Of a stretch of 64,000 bases of DNA, positions 24,393 through 37,269 are shown piece by piece (position 1 is the first letter of the stretch; each line of letters opens with the position of its first letter). The translations under genes were made by a program, and so were the position numbers. Below the pieces are notes generated by a model that saw only the letters and a program-made list of their open reading frames with translations, did not search any database and was not told the DNA's origin. This DNA is from Bryum argenteum (Eukaryota; Streptophyta; Bryopsida; Bryales; Bryaceae), in assembly GCA_037043015.1 (NCBI GenBank), contig CM073327.1:5066727-5130726 (forward strand). The letters run 5' to 3'.

Positions 24393-27300
24393 TTATGCAC
24401 CTGAGTCGACCTTAATCAGGTCGGACTTGATGAGGAAGTCGGTAATAACCGGGTAGACTTTTTCCTTAGCCTGTAAAGAAGTGTGAAAACATGCTTAATA
24501 CAAAGAGTCTGGAGAATATAAGCGCATTCAAAAGCAGATCAGCAGTACTGAGAATTCTTGCAAAGAGTGAAAGATTGGACACTAAGTTAAAGGCAAATAG
24601 AAACAGAAGAGGAAAGGAACATACGGTCCGAGAACAAAGAAGATCATAGTGGCCATAGTGTAGCTCATCTTCGCCACCGTATAGTTTGTATGTTACAGTG
24701 GATTTTGGAAAAGCTTTCAGAGTTTCTGTAAGTAATAAAACCGTAGATTAAACATAATACAGAAACCATCTTCATCCACACCACTAGTATTATCATAAGC
24801 AGAACGTATGAACACCGTCAGCTCATGTGACTGCCACACATATATAGAAACCAGACTTCTGCATCAATACTGGAACCAATCTGAAGTTTTAGGAAGGTAC
24901 ATACCAGTGACTGCAATAGGGGGACAGATGAGGTCTTCGTCACCAGCGATGGCAAGAACAGGAACTCTGCAGGTTTTAAGACGATTCATGTAGCTGACGG
25001 TGCCTTTCCTATTCTGCAAGCCTCCGGGCTTAAAGACTGTTGCGAGTTGCAGCAAAAGCTTCACAGGAACGGTACCTGAAGCACACATTAATCAATACAA
25101 TTTCTGAGAAACAGGTGAACATTATGCCTGTCATACTGTTCTCGAGAATCTGCACTATAAAAGCTCCTGCCGGCGGGTATAATGAAGCAGTATTACTTAC
25201 AGAAATTGTTACAAACTAGTCTTTGAAAAAGATCTGGCTCCATCATTTGACGAGCGGAGACCTGGTAGCCCAGATAGGCTAAAGCATACGGAGGACGTGA
25301 GGCAAGTGGATGGATGGCGCTCATCAGAGCGCCGAGAGGTACGACAGGCACATTTAAGTATTGTGCTGGATCCGTCTGCAATGTGATACAGCAATTAGAC
25401 GTTGCTTCATCGACACGATAAGAGAAAGGAACATGATAACGTTTTGCCTCGTAACGAACGCTCGGAATATGTGATTGCCCTTCCCCGAAGACCGAGACCA
25501 CGTCTCGATGAGCGAAGATGTCCAGTATTGGGAACTTACAAGAGGGAGAAGCATTTTCAGTGAGGTATCAGACACTCCATAATCCAGTGACGATGCCAAT
25601 GCTACAGCTCCTGCAAGCCCAGCTCTCTCCTCTGCCAACCACAAGCAGCAGGACATGTAAGAACATAATCCACAATAACGCTATGTTCACTGTTATAATT
25701 GCAGCAGTGTATATGATCATGATAATAAGAAAAGGAAAAGTTATGACCGTTTCTTACATCAAAGGTCCCAGTATAAGTGAATCCAAGAGAAACAACAGGG
25801 TCAAACTTTCCTCCGACCATCAAGAGAAATGGTCGCACCTACCACGTATAGCGAGCATTGCATACAGGAGAATACCACCCATAGAATGGCCAACACCTAG
25901 AACTTTTCCATCGGGGGGTGCAGTATGAGAAATAACGTACTCCATCTGCACATCCGATTCCATGGATCTGCACATAGTCAGCATCTATACATTGTGCAGT
26001 TTTAAAATGTTAAGATCAAATTGAAACTGCAGGAAGTTAAAAGTTTCGAGGCATTGTTACCTCTTAAAATCATCCTAAAATGCAAGCACACCAACGAACG
26101 TACAAATGTGGTGGAATAAATAATCTAATTGATGACTTTTGAGAAAACAAAGAGAGCGTAGGAAGATTGAATGCTGGAACTTACAGCAGCAGGAACATCC
26201 TCTTCAAGATAAGTATCAAAATCCCAATCATACTTCGCATATAAATCGAGAAGTTCCTGAAATTCGCTTATTGTCGTGGTTAATCTTTCCTGCACGCCCA
26301 CGTGTTTTGAAAGTGTCAGAATCCAGGTAACCAAGAAAGATAGAAACGATACGGAAACCCAACCTATTTTAAGCGACGACCTTGTGAAGATGTTCAGGCA
26401 TCATCAGTTATGCTGGGACGGAAGCTTTACTATCAAAAGATCTTTATGCTCCAATAAAGAGTGCCCGATTTAAACAAAATACATGCAAGTTCATATATGA
26501 TGATTTTCATACTTGCAAGCTGGTGACACTTGGAGAAACAGAGCGCTGTCCTTCTTCCAACACCTGCGCAACCCGTTTACTGAACTCCGTGACCTGGGAT
26601 GCCACAGAGTTCGTCTGTGGTCCCTCCAGCAGACCCGTCAGCCTCTCCCGAAGATCCCCAAGTCGCTCATTGAGAACTTTATCTTCCAGTAAAGAGGTGA
26701 CCTGCATAAACTTTGGCTGGTGATGTGAATAACTGAACTTAAGCTTGCATGTAGCTGAGCTAGTTACATCATTCTATAAGAAAATACTTCTGGTAACAAG
26801 AGCTCCGGAACATCAACATCGTGGATAACTGCAAAAGTCGTTCACCTGCTCTATGAATTTGGCGACCAAGATGCGCGATTGTCCTTCGCTGACCAAGCTT
26901 TTCAGGGTCTGTGATATCTGCGCAAGTCTATTTGCCAACCGTTGTGCTACTGTATCTTCTTCCGTCGAGGATTTGTCAGCTTTTACTAAACCGTTGGATT
27001 GCTTTACAAGTGCGTTCTCAGATTTGGGAGCGCCATTGTCCTTATTCCTAGCGGCCTTTGTGGCAGTCTTGATTGTCGCTTGAACGAATGCGTCTTCAAC
27101 AGCTCCAGGAAGAGCGCCATCAGTCCCACCGAGTTCACTGGACGTTGGTTCTCCTTCTCGCTTGCTTAGTCCTGCTCCCCGTACCTCTACAATCCATGTG
27201 TCAAATCCTGCCTCTGATAGGTGACGCGCCAATGAAACCTGTGGAGAAAGATCTGGGTGAAAACAGGAAAATCGATGCCCTCCGCATTCTACTGAGCTCA

Positions 27301-28371
27301 TCCTTCAAATCCTCACCTAAACTGATATTCCCATGCTCTCTGGTAATTTGACAACATTAATAAAAAACCTTACCACGTGACTTCAAAGATTATGTGATGG
27401 AGCTTCAAACCCTAATGGACCAAAAACCTGACATTTAAAACTTAAGCCCCATAAAACACCAGAACTCCAATAAAGATGGTATTTCTTCTATACATACCAG
27501 CTTCACTGACACATAGCATACACAAAGGACCGATGTCAACAATCTTCATACGATCATCATGCACCAACGAGTATTTGAACATTCACTCCAACAGGTACAG
27601 ACCATCCTCTGCATGGTGAACCTTAAATACTACTATCACTGGAGGGAGCTCTGTGTTTCAAGATTGACGCGTAAGACTCCGATCAATGATGAAGAAAGAA
27701 GAAGAAAACTCACACCAGGACCTAAGTCGAACCCGATTGCATTTGTGCCTATGCCAGAGAGCATCATCACGGGATGTTTCCTCTTCAGCGCCTGCGTCAA
27801 GAAGCACGTCCTACAGGTCAGAAAACTCCCGCAGGATGATAAATCTCTACCTTTTATTGTGATTAGGCGGGAAAAATCACGCATAAACATTCATATGTTT
27901 TCATGTGTAATCATATGTTTTTGTGGATTATGCTGAAGTAAAGCCACGCCTTACTGATTTTGAAGGTAAGTATCGCCACAGCGCGAGACGCCACGCAGTA
28001 TTAGGAACAGCAACATAATGCAATTCATCAGCCGTGCATGTCTCGGGCTTCCCAATGCGGTCCAAATCCCCGCCTGCAATAGACTCGAGCTCCTTCCCAA
28101 CCGAAGGCTTCTTCCCTGCCTCTTTCGCAGTTGCAAACGGCCTCACAGAACTCCAATTTCTTCTCCATTCGATTGGCTTGTCTCGATACAAGGCTTTCCC
28201 GCTGGAGATTCCAAATGAAGAAAGTTGAATGCTACGGAGAGGAAAGCTTATTTTCAGTGCAGTGGCCCTAAAAGTTAAATGCACAGGCGAAATAGGTCGC
28301 GTGCTTAGATAGCTCCGCGACACAATTCCCCGGCTACAGCTTATAGCTGACATTGATTTCGTATTCTGCAT
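24393..28371 (-). CDS. Alpha/beta hydrolase, UCP031088-type (633 aa)
   Basis: Eleven coding exons keep one frame: 28,371-27,955; 27,791-27,714; 27,238-26,846; 26,701-26,513; 26,289-26,185; 25,945-25,843; 25,631-25,540; 25,375-25,201; 25,075-24,905; 24,725-24,625; 24,470-24,393. The first 70 residues are rich in Ser and Arg and look like an organelle transit peptide. Then come RLALWRYLPS, HPVMMLSGIGTNAIGFDL and FDTWIVEVRGAG, typical of the plant family that includes Arabidopsis At1g15060 and At1g73750. Residues about 200-390 form a charged, helix-rich insertion. The catalytic set is visible: nucleophile Ser in GVGHSMGG (about residue 415), Asp in AGDEDLICPP (about 563-565) and His in LHYGHYD (about 597-600). 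The substrate is unknown. The family and exon chain are well supported; the localisation is inference. Confidence 0.92.
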
Positions 28372-28381
28372 CACTTGATAC

Positions 28382-29904
28382 CTGCTACCCTTTCAATACC
28401 GCAACCTCTCTCCTTTGTGCCAACTAACGATCGCTCCTTCAAGATCCACACTCCCGCAATATTCGATCAGTCACGTAGTCACAGCAACTCTTCCCGTCCC
28501 TCAGCTCCTGATGCCGTTCACTCTCCAACGCCGCCTAATGCCCATCTCTGCAACATTGACGCAATCCTTACGCCTCAAGAAATGATTTCCCTACTTCCGG
28601 TCGTCTCTCCACCGATTATGGAGAAGCTGTAAAGACATCCGGATTACTACAATCGCTCCTCCGCTCCTACTCAAGCTGTTAAGCCATCCATGTCCAAATC
28701 AATCGCTACTTCTCTCCTCCTGAACATTTCCTTTCAACAGACTCGAAAGCCCGTAACCACTACAACTCTTGCCGTCCCTCGCTTAATGATGCCATCCACT
28801 CTCCTGAAATCCAGCTTAGCAACATAAAAGCAATCAAAACTGTCCTTCCGCACGTCTCTCTTCAAGACTGGCCACCGATCACTAAAGGAGCTCAAAAGCC
28901 ACTGATATATCTACACTCTCCTAATCAACCGCTACTCCTCTCCTCCACAACGGTGCGAATTACGGACAGTCAAATGAAGCACGAATTCTCATTGCTTGTA
29001 AAAGCCGTAAAAAATACTTAGCCTAGAAATTTCAGTTTCTGTCTTCCAAATCAATTGCTACCCTCTCCCCCTCAACAGTTCCTCTCAGCCCGTAACCACA
29101 GCAACTCTTCCCGTCCCTAAGCTGATGATACCAATCACTCTCCTAAAATCCATCTCTGCAACATAAAAGCAATTACAACTGTACAAGACTGGCAACCGAT
29201 CACAGGAGTAACCATGAAGCCATTGAAACACCTACACTCAATCAATCGCTACTCCCCTCCTCCACAACGTTGCAAAATAGGAGCAATCAAAAAACCAGCA
29301 CAAACTCTCATTGCTCGGAAAAAGTCGTACAAAATGCTTAGCCTCTCCTCCTCTCTTCCTCAACATGTCCTCTCAGCCCGTAACCTTAAGTAGAAATTCT
29401 TCCAGCAATTCTTCCGGTCCCTCAGCTATTGATGCCATTCACTCTCCTACAATCCCTCTCTGCAACACATAAGTAATAAACACTGTCCTTCCGCACGTCT
29501 CTCTTCAAGGATCGGCCATTGATCACAAGAGAGGCTTTGAAGCCATTGTAATATCTACACTTCCCTAATCAATTGCTATAACTCGTATCCTCCGCAACGT
29601 TGCGAAATACGAGCACTCAAATCCAGTACAAACTCTCAGAGCCGTAAAAAATGCGTAGCTTAGAAATTTCATATTATGACTTCCACAAAGCGAAAATGAC
29701 AACGAGAAGAGTCGAATAAACTGTCCTTCCGCACGTTTCTCTTCGGAGGAACTGGTAAGCATCGAATTATCTACGCTCTCCTAATTAATTGCTACTCCTC
29801 TCCTTCGCAATCAAATCCAGCACAGATTCTCAACACTTGAAAAAGCGAAATTTCAGTTTCTATCTTCCGTAGAGCGGAAATTCCAATGAGAGGAGTCGAC
29901 TAAC
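28382..29904 (-). other. Probable 5' UTR intron of the hydrolase gene, with repeats
   Basis: On the minus strand a GTTAGT donor at 29,904 and a GGGTAGCAG acceptor ending at 28,382 would splice a leader exon (about 30,130-29,905) to the exon with the ATG at 28,371. Inside lie four degenerate direct repeats of about 280-340 bp. Their CCCGTCCCTCAGCT..GATGCC.TCACTCTCC anchor occurs near 28,493, 28,770, 29,109 and 29,416. The anchor ACTGTCCTTCCGCACGTCTC occurs near 28,839, 29,482 and 29,720. Splicing is inferred; the repeats are seen. Confidence 0.55.
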
Positions 29905-30134
29905 CTGCCAGAATGCTTCGGAGATCGATTGCTCACTCGTTGCTTCAGCTCCTGAGGTTTTGAAAATTGCGTGTAAGTGGCATTGGAGTGACGCATTCGG
30001 GCACGGGATGTGCTGGCGCATTGATCTCTGCTGCTACAGTGCGAATTGGTGAGGGACGGATTAACGAGAGTGACGACAGATGAAGGAAAAGAGCGCGGTG
30101 AAGGAAAGCTTGGCAGATGACAACATCTCAACAC
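29905..30134 (-). promoter_or_regulatory. Probable leader exon and core promoter of the hydrolase gene
   Basis: This is a stretch with higher GC ending in a good splice donor, upstream of the repeat-filled intron. A minus-strand frame of 93 codons is open through it, but it has no supported homology, so I treat it as leader. The transcription start cannot be placed from sequence. Confidence 0.35.
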
Positions 30135-30485
30135 CCTCCCCTAATTTTTTTCTTTTAAAAAATGGGGCATGCCGGTAATACCATCGAACTTGACTCTCCG
30201 GGTTCTCTCATTGGCTTGAAATGGAGTGGTACCCAAAATCAAATTATTGGCCAATATTTTGAGGGATGGATGCATTCATATTTAGTGTAGCCGTGAGCAT
30301 TGTGTTAGTACAAATGTGATGAAGAGATGACATTTATCAAACCGGAATATTTTTATGGCAACGTGGGGTCACAACAACAAGTTCGAATGTAGAACTCACT
30401 AATTGTGCAAGGAGGAGGATTGTAATCAAGTGTTGAAAATTCATATCTATTAAATGAGCAACACAATTAGCCATTGAATTAGCTA

Positions 30486-30695
30486 ATGTGTAAGCTATTT
30501 AGAATATGTGGCCTTATCAATGAGCAAGCCTTTAATATCACGCACAGAAGGTCCGATGACGACAAATGGATGGTATCCTATGCGCAAGGAGACGACGATG
30601 AATGGATAGTATTCAATAGGCAAGGGCATGACGACGTATGGATAGTATCTGATGTGCAAGGGCACGACGACGACTCAAGATTGGGTGTAACATAG
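30486..30695 (+). repeat. Three 45-bp repeats with an acidic 69-codon frame
   Basis: Units of 45 bp at about 30,550-30,690 read GACGACGANNNATGGATAGTATCN. The open frame encodes GDDDEWIVFNRQ and GHDDVWIVSDVQ, i.e. a 15-residue repeat. Because 45 is a multiple of three, a tandem array keeps any open frame open. Coding is possible but unsupported. Confidence 0.4.
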
Positions 30696-30699
30696 CTAT

Positions 30700-32300
30700 T
30701 TAAAGAAGTCCATCATGCTCCTTGTGGCTATGAGTTCAGCCGTTGTGTACGTGTCACTCATGGTCAGGGATGTACTTACCAAGATTTACCACAACACAAC
30801 GTACTTAAGCGATCCACTTGAAACTTTGCGCATGTAGTGGCCTTGCATGTAGGCATCTTCCATGTGGAGAAGCTAGATTAATGACTGCGAGCTATTATAG
30901 CGCTTCATTGAGTGCGCGATGATAGGGCTACATACCCTATATGTATTTAAAACATGGTTATTAGAGTATGAAAAGATTTCGATATGTATGTTGAGAATTT
31001 TTTATATACAAATACTTTTTATTGTATTTTTGAAGTATTGTGATCATGAGTGTTTGTAAGTACAAAAGTTAGTACTCAAACATGTTATTGAACAAACTAT
31101 TCTTATATTACACATGGTGTGACAAGATTCTCAACAAAGATGAGGTATTATAACCATGGAGATGTAGTTTACATTGCAGTTACTATGTGGAGGATAGAAA
31201 ATAAAGTCATTGATAACACGGAATCACGTATATCGATAATATGGAATCAAGTATATCGATAACATGGAATCAAGTATATCGATAACATGGAATCAAGTAT
31301 ATTGATAACATGGAATCAAGTATATCGATAACATGGAATCAAAAACATATTAATGACATGTACGGAAACAACTTGAAGCGGTTTCAACTCTAGAAGCGAT
31401 CGGTAATCAAGCTTCAAGAGCGTCGAAGTCTGAGGGCACAAAGAATAAAGATTATAAATGAAAATCGTCATTAAATATCACACACGATGAATTTTCTTCA
31501 GAATCAAAATGGTCTACAGATTTCATGAGCGAAAGATAGTTTTGTATGCAAAGTATTACGATATTGAGATAAGATGTAGTTAAAAATATATTGATAACAT
31601 GAATCAAAAATATATTGTTCAGGCTTCGATTTGCAAAAATGCACGAGAAGCTAAGGTTTTCTATCAAAATTTTGGTCTCAATACAAGAAGAGGCTCTAGC
31701 TCTATATACTTGATTCATGGAAAGCTTTGTTTTCTTTTGTCGAGTGATGCATATCATGAGTAAATTTACACTTCACATAACTTGTAAAGTTGCAAAGTAT
31801 GAACGTGAAGGAGTTTGACAATATTTTAATCTAGACTTCCAAAGTTGCTCTGTGTCACTGCCTTCGACAGTTACGAAGAAGATTCAATCATCATTAATTA
31901 ATTCATCAATTGAACAATTATCATGATAGAAACACAATTGAACACTCAGAATAGAAATTCTCAGAATCATACTCACCCCCACGGATGATTCTCTTGAGAA
32001 TTCTTAAATTTACAATCACAATCACATCCGTTTGTACGATGAAACAAACAAGTGAAACGACCAATTATACGAATGATCAATTACACGCAAGCCAGTATGT
32101 CGTTTAACCAGGCTTCCATGCATACCTCAGTCTATTCAACTACAGTAAAGGTTACGAGATACCAAAGTGGCCTTCAATGAAGAGACTTACAAGCCTTGAG
32201 TTCTACTCTGAGACATTCTGAACACCTCTTTCTACTTAAAAATGCATGGCTGCTGTCATTCTACAACTATCTAATAATTACCAAGTACTAAACAAGTCTG
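30700..32300. other. AT-rich intergenic region
   Basis: No gene is supported. It holds the 23-bp minisatellite at 31,212-31,342. A 101-codon minus-strand ORF at 31,452-31,757 has no recognisable motif and ordinary AT-rich composition. Confidence 0.5.
31212..31342. repeat. 23-bp minisatellite, about six units
   Basis: The unit GATAACATGGAATCAAGTAT plus ATC is repeated head to tail, with single-base variants in the first units and a broken last unit. Degraded relatives (TATTGATAACATGAATCAAAAATATATTG) appear at about 31,590-31,618. Confidence 0.9.
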
Positions 32301-32309
32301 TCAGAGCAT

Positions 32310-33443
32310 TCAACGTCCCTTCATACCACCTAAGAATTTGCTTGGGTCTGGTACATTTCCATTGAACTCTGCATTCGAGAAGTCGAAACCAGGATGCTGC
32401 ACACAGACATTCAAGGACTTCAGTCAGCCATCAAGCTCAAGATCAATCAACAAACAAACATCTACTCAAGCAGCAAACTGAAAAATAATCCTAGTACCTC
32501 CTCTTGAAATCTCTCCAGCATCATCCGCTGCTTCTCTTGTTCGTTCTTAACTGGATCGAGGGGAGCATGCCCAGCTATGGCTGACGGCCACGGTTGACCT
32601 TTCTCCCGCTTCTGAAGTGTCACATGCATTACATGGTCCGCTGCACAACAGGCAATCCTCGTCATAATATACCATACGTGAACCTCACATTCATACATAA
32701 TTGATTGAAGATGGGGCATGAAAACTACGGTTGTGTAATTTTGAGTTTAGTTTTGTGTTGAGAGCACTTCACTCGGGTCAAACACTATCATCATTTGGCA
32801 CCAAGGTATCGAAGTGCGGTTCATAGGTATCGAAGAAAGATTCTGTGCTGACATGCAAAAAATGAGACTGAGTTGAAACGTGGTGACTTACAAACTGTCC
32901 AGAATGAACAATCCGTTTTCACTGCACCTGCTAGATCATGCTGTAGAAAAGACAAACATGTTGTATATAAGCTCATTGACGATGTACAAGTCGTGTTACT
33001 GTTACTTCAAGTTCACTTGGTAAAACTGTGTCCAGTAGCTAAGTGATGACATTCATGAAAAGGAATGTGTCGGAGTAGCACTCATGGTGAGGCGATTCAT
33101 TGCCTACACGTACATTGAGATAAGGAGGGTTTCCTTTGATGCCGATTTCCAAGTGCTGTGGCTTGATAGTGCAATAGAGCAACTTTGCTGGTAGACTTTT
33201 AGGCAATGGTACGTACATGTTGACATCTTCCAGTTGCTGATCCCATTCGTAAATCAAGTCTCCTGCCAAACGGAACAACACCAATGCACACTTGGGTCAA
33301 GCTGCTGATCTCTAAAGCAGTATGATTCATCCACAACACTTGACCTAGAAAGTGAATCATGATACACACATTTGGTGTTCGATGTGCTCACCGTCTTGTT
33401 CGAAGCGATGACGCTCTGTAGGAGCAATCTTCTCTGCGGCCAT
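32310..33443 (-). CDS. NudC-like protein with p23/CS domain (159 aa)
   Basis: Five coding exons: 33,443-33,392; 33,262-33,114; 32,940-32,892; 32,640-32,498; 32,396-32,310. They join in frame to 159 aa. The protein starts MAAEKIAPTERHRFEQDGD. The CS/p23 fold follows: LIYEWDQQLEDVNMYVPLP, LLYCTIKPQHLEIGIKGNPP, DCSFWTVSDHVMHVTLQKRE. It ends with the conserved tail FQEEHPGFDFSNAEFNGNV and PDPSKFLGGMKGR. This matches the small plant NudC-domain protein typified by Arabidopsis At5g58740 along its length. Members act as HSP90-linked chaperones or scaffolds, in the cytosol and at microtubules. An intron in the 5' UTR is likely (a GTTGCAG acceptor near 33,476). A decayed copy with introns lies at 39,958-42,160. 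Confidence 0.93.
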
Positions 33444-34299
33444 CCGTGTGATGAGCTAGATTCAGAAATTAATCTGCAACAAATAGTGATACTCAGATCA
33501 AAGTAATGAGCACCATTTCGTGACTTCCAAGAAATTACTGCTTCTGATTCAAAAACAGAACTGAAACATTCAACACCTCTGGATATAAAGGACATAAGTA
33601 TTTCAAATCATTCCCCGGACGATTAAACTATCACCCAGAAAATCAGGTGTTGATCAAACAAAGCGAATTAATGGAATGTGCTTGAACTCGTTCCGAAGAC
33701 TACCACAAATGTCGATCACGAAAACCTACTGTGACCCAAAACCCTGCTCGAGGTTGTTAAGATGATCACAGGAACAGCAGCAGAAGAAAACTTACTGTGA
33801 GCCGAAACCCTGCTCGAGGCCGATAAATGATCACAGGATCAGCAGCCGATTAGCGCTTCTTCTACAATTTCAAGAAAAAGCAAAGCGGAGTCCGACCTAC
33901 AAAAACCCTGAGAATGAGAATGCCAAAAACCCTAAAATAAGGTGCTCGATTTCAGCTCGTTCCGATCAATCGTAATAGTTGGATTTTCAGCTCAGCAGCA
34001 AATTCTACCAAAATGGGGGGCTATCAACTTAAATTCTTCTTGGAATTTTTAGTGCTAAAACGTGCAGACTTGTTGAAGGGGTTTTTGTGCCGAAGAATTC
34101 AAGTGAGAAATGATCTACACGATGTGGTTTACCCCGTCACTCGCAGCAGAGGCGACTCGATACCGCGCGAAGTCGAGTAATTCAGTGAAGCACGATGAAG
34201 CGATGCCACAACACTACGGCAACCTTGCGAGGCTGAGAAATCTTTCAGTTACCTAGATGCTGAAGAAGGTTTGGTGGAACTTGAGGGAGGAATTCAGCA

Positions 34300-34900
34300 A
34301 TGGGCATCTGCCTGGCAAGTCATAAATTCTTCATCCGGGGTCTGTATTGGATGAAATTCCTTGATTTGGGTTCCATATTAATTCTTGTTTGTTTGGTAAA
34401 AATTGCAAACCTGCGCAATGGTGGCATGCATTTTAGAGAAGGTAGCTCTTCTTTTTGGGTCTTTGACCATGGGGTAAGTTTTACTATTGCAAACCTAATA
34501 ATATGTGAAATTTAATTTAGTTAATTTCGTAAATTTCTTTTTGCGTAAGTATGATCTCAAGATGTGACTCCGACAACTTTGTTACTAGAATTATTTGTTT
34601 TGAATTTATTTAGATGTTGGATTTGTAATAATGTTTCTATTTCGGAAGAACTCAAGAATCTACATGGTTTCTGAGAAGAAGTATCTCATTCATCTACTAT
34701 TGGTTTTCATATTTGAATTGTTGAGTTGGACTCCAATTTGAATTTAGTTATTGCAGCAGGAACCTTGATTCCATTCAATATGTGAGAAGGTTATGGCATT
34801 CATATTTATGCAAAAACGTTTAGTTTTGGAGATTTTTTCCTTTGTAGATTTGGGGCAATTTTCATCATTGCAAGGCCATTCCTTGCGCACAGAAAATTGT
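34300..34900. other. Intergenic region, nothing recognised
   Basis: AT-rich DNA upstream of the NudC-like gene. A 71-codon plus-strand ORF at 34,300-34,515 shows no motif. The stretch 33,960-34,290, just before it, is matched in the decayed copy at about 41,800-42,160, so the duplication took in the promoter. Confidence 0.5.
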
Positions 34901-34904
34901 CTCA

Positions 34905-35690
34905 TATATATAAACGAATAGGGTGATCGATCCGGCAATCCTTCCTACCCACCTACGTACCTACCCACCTATATACCTACCTCACCTACATACTTACCCA
35001 CCTAAGTACAAACCTACCTACCTTTTATAAAATTTTTATAAAAAAAAATTTAAAAAAGATAAAAAGAATAAACATAATACTATTTGAGAAAATGATACAG
35101 GGGATACTTTTTTAGCTTCTCCGTTGAGACGACGGGGACCTTATTAGTATATATATAACAGAATTGTGTTATCAATCCAATGATCCTTCCTACCTACCTA
35201 CGTACCTACCCACCTATGTACCAACCTACCAACATACATATGCTTTTTGGATTATGTATAAATAAAAAATAAGTTCTTTTTAAAAAAATATTAAAAAACA
35301 AACATGAGCAAACATAAAAATAATGAACATAGTACTCTCCGAGAAAATGGTAAGACACAAGATACTTTTTTAGCTTCTCCGTCGAGACGCCGGGACCTTA
35401 CTATATATATAACAGAACAGGGCGATCCTTCCTACCCACCAATGTACCAACCTGTCAACATACAAACCTACCAACTTACAAACTTACCAACCTACCTACC
35501 TACCTTCTTTTATGTTCTTTGGATTACATACTGAAAAATATGTATATATAAGGAAAAAAAAGGAAAAAAAGAAAAAAAAAAAAACACGGTTTGAGAAAAT
35601 GGTAAACACGGGATACTTTTTCAAAAGTACCGTGTAAATACCTCTCCCTTCGAGACAACAGGGACCTTTCTAGTATATATAGTAGTTGGT
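34905..35690. mobile_element. Three-unit tandem array, possibly Helitron-derived
   Basis: Each unit starts with a TATATATAA.AGAA.AGGG.GAT-like segment, has a (CCTACCTA)n-rich part, and ends with GAGAAAATG, GGATACTTTTTTAGCTTCTC, CGTCGAGACG..GGGACCTT. The units cover about 34,905-35,147, 35,148-35,400 and 35,401-35,672. The last ends ACCTTTCTAG before T. A palindromic GC-rich motif (CGTCGAGACG) a few bases before CTAG, and a TC-TATATATA start, resemble non-autonomous Helitron ends. Head-to-tail arrays are known for that group. The repeat is certain; the class is inference. Confidence 0.5.
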
Positions 35691-35699
35691 GATCTTTTC

Positions 35700-37080
35700 A
35701 TTGTAATAAGTTTATTGGTAGTATTTTCAATTCAAAGTAAAAATGTTGAGCTTTGTGATGTTTTTTGAGTACGAATATGTTATGATCTTGCAATCTATAA
35801 GGCCACTTGACTACATACGTGATTCACATGAATGATGTACAATATGTCCACTACGAAATTTTACCTTCAAGATCTCAAAAAGTTACCTTTGTTTCTATTA
35901 TAACACTTTTTTTGGAGATGATTTCACTTTGCTAAAAATAAGTCAAGCATTTCAAGGGTTAACAATATTGATGACAAATAATGGGAAGAACCAAGCATGA
36001 ACATTTTTTCTTTATATATACTCCTATTTCTTCTATGATCAAATCTATTTCTTTATATTCCTTTATTTGCATCGTCCATGAGCACTTTTGAGGCCATTGT
36101 ATGGATCAAATAATTTAAATAATTGGCATTCCATAAGTATCCCCTCAAAGTGCTTACCATCAAAATATTGAAATACATGCAACAAGTGTGAGAGGATCAC
36201 CATGAATCACTTTCTCAAACCACCGTAAAACTTCCAAAAAGGTATTCCTATCTTTACTTGTGGTTACTTTTTAGACTCCTACGTGTTAAGGTGCATATCA
36301 AACAAAGGTCCCTCGACGCAATTTCTTATTTTGAACTTACCCTAATCATCATTATATTCTTGATCGTTGTAGAAAGTGTTTACTTTTCGTTTACCTTTGC
36401 CCATTGCAAGCTTCTCAATGATTTTGTAAACCGTCAATGCTCGTAAGATAAATAGATAAAAGATAGGTAACTCTACTCAAAAAAATTAACTCCAGAACCG
36501 CAGGCCTTCTTTCTATCTCAGCATTAAGTTGTAATACCTTGTCAAAATATGTTCAATTTGAAATGCCTACTAAGTTCCAAAAAAAGTATTGAATATTTCT
36601 CAATCTATATGGTAAAACATTTGTGAAGCTTCACAAGATCCAACCCCAATTCCATTAAAATGGCACTATGCCATGTGCCATTTTGTCACACTAGATCTTA
36701 CAATTTGTGCTAATATAAAATGGTATATTCTGTAATATCACAATTTTTTTTGTGATATTACTTCTTTATATACGTTGTCACTCATTTTCCCTAATATCAT
36801 CTTAAAATTCTGTTATATCACATGGTTTTTGAACTACAATTCAGAAAGGTGAGGTGTGCCATTTTACCAGAATAATGCCATTTTAACGGAATTGGGGTTA
36901 ATCCGTTTCTATATTCCAAGAAACCTGAAAAGGTATTTATTGACTTGCCCATTCTGGAGATAAGGAGGGTTGCCACCTTCACACTGAGAGAATCAAGAAC
37001 TGTGAAGGTCGGCTACCATAAGAGAAGGCAGTAAAAAGCCATGCACATGAATCAATCCATGTGCAGGAAAAAATGCTCTA
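35700..37080. other. Intergenic region with a short MITE
   Basis: No gene is supported. The 62-codon ORF at 36,258-36,446 is hydrophobic but has no family signal. It contains MITE member 3. A GAGATAAGGAGGGTT piece at about 36,957-36,971, identical to part of the NudC-like exon 2, may be another small fragment of that gene. Confidence 0.45.
36644..36897. mobile_element. AT-rich MITE family, member 3 (short, 254 bp)
   Basis: The termini read CCCCAATTCCATTAAAATGGC, inverted at 36,875-36,897 (GCCATTTTAACGGAATTGGGG). It keeps the terminal blocks and the TAATATCAC modules but lacks most of the internal part found in members 1, 2 and 4. It is a deletion derivative or subfamily. Confidence 0.75.
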
Positions 37081-37269
37081 ATCACATTCCCTGTATCTAA
37101 TGACACCTAGTATAGCTACATCAATGCTGAGAACAGCATGCTATATGCACCTGTACCTAAGGAAATCAATTATAGTACAACATCTGCACATTCTATTGCG
37201 GAAGAATACACACGACCACCTCACAAGATCATGCCTCCGCGTTGTAGACGAGCAGGAAAAAATGAATGA

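Noticed and set aside
25518-25928. 136-codon plus-strand ORF inside the hydrolase gene
   Set aside because: It overlaps exons 6 and 7 and their intron on the other strand and has no motif.
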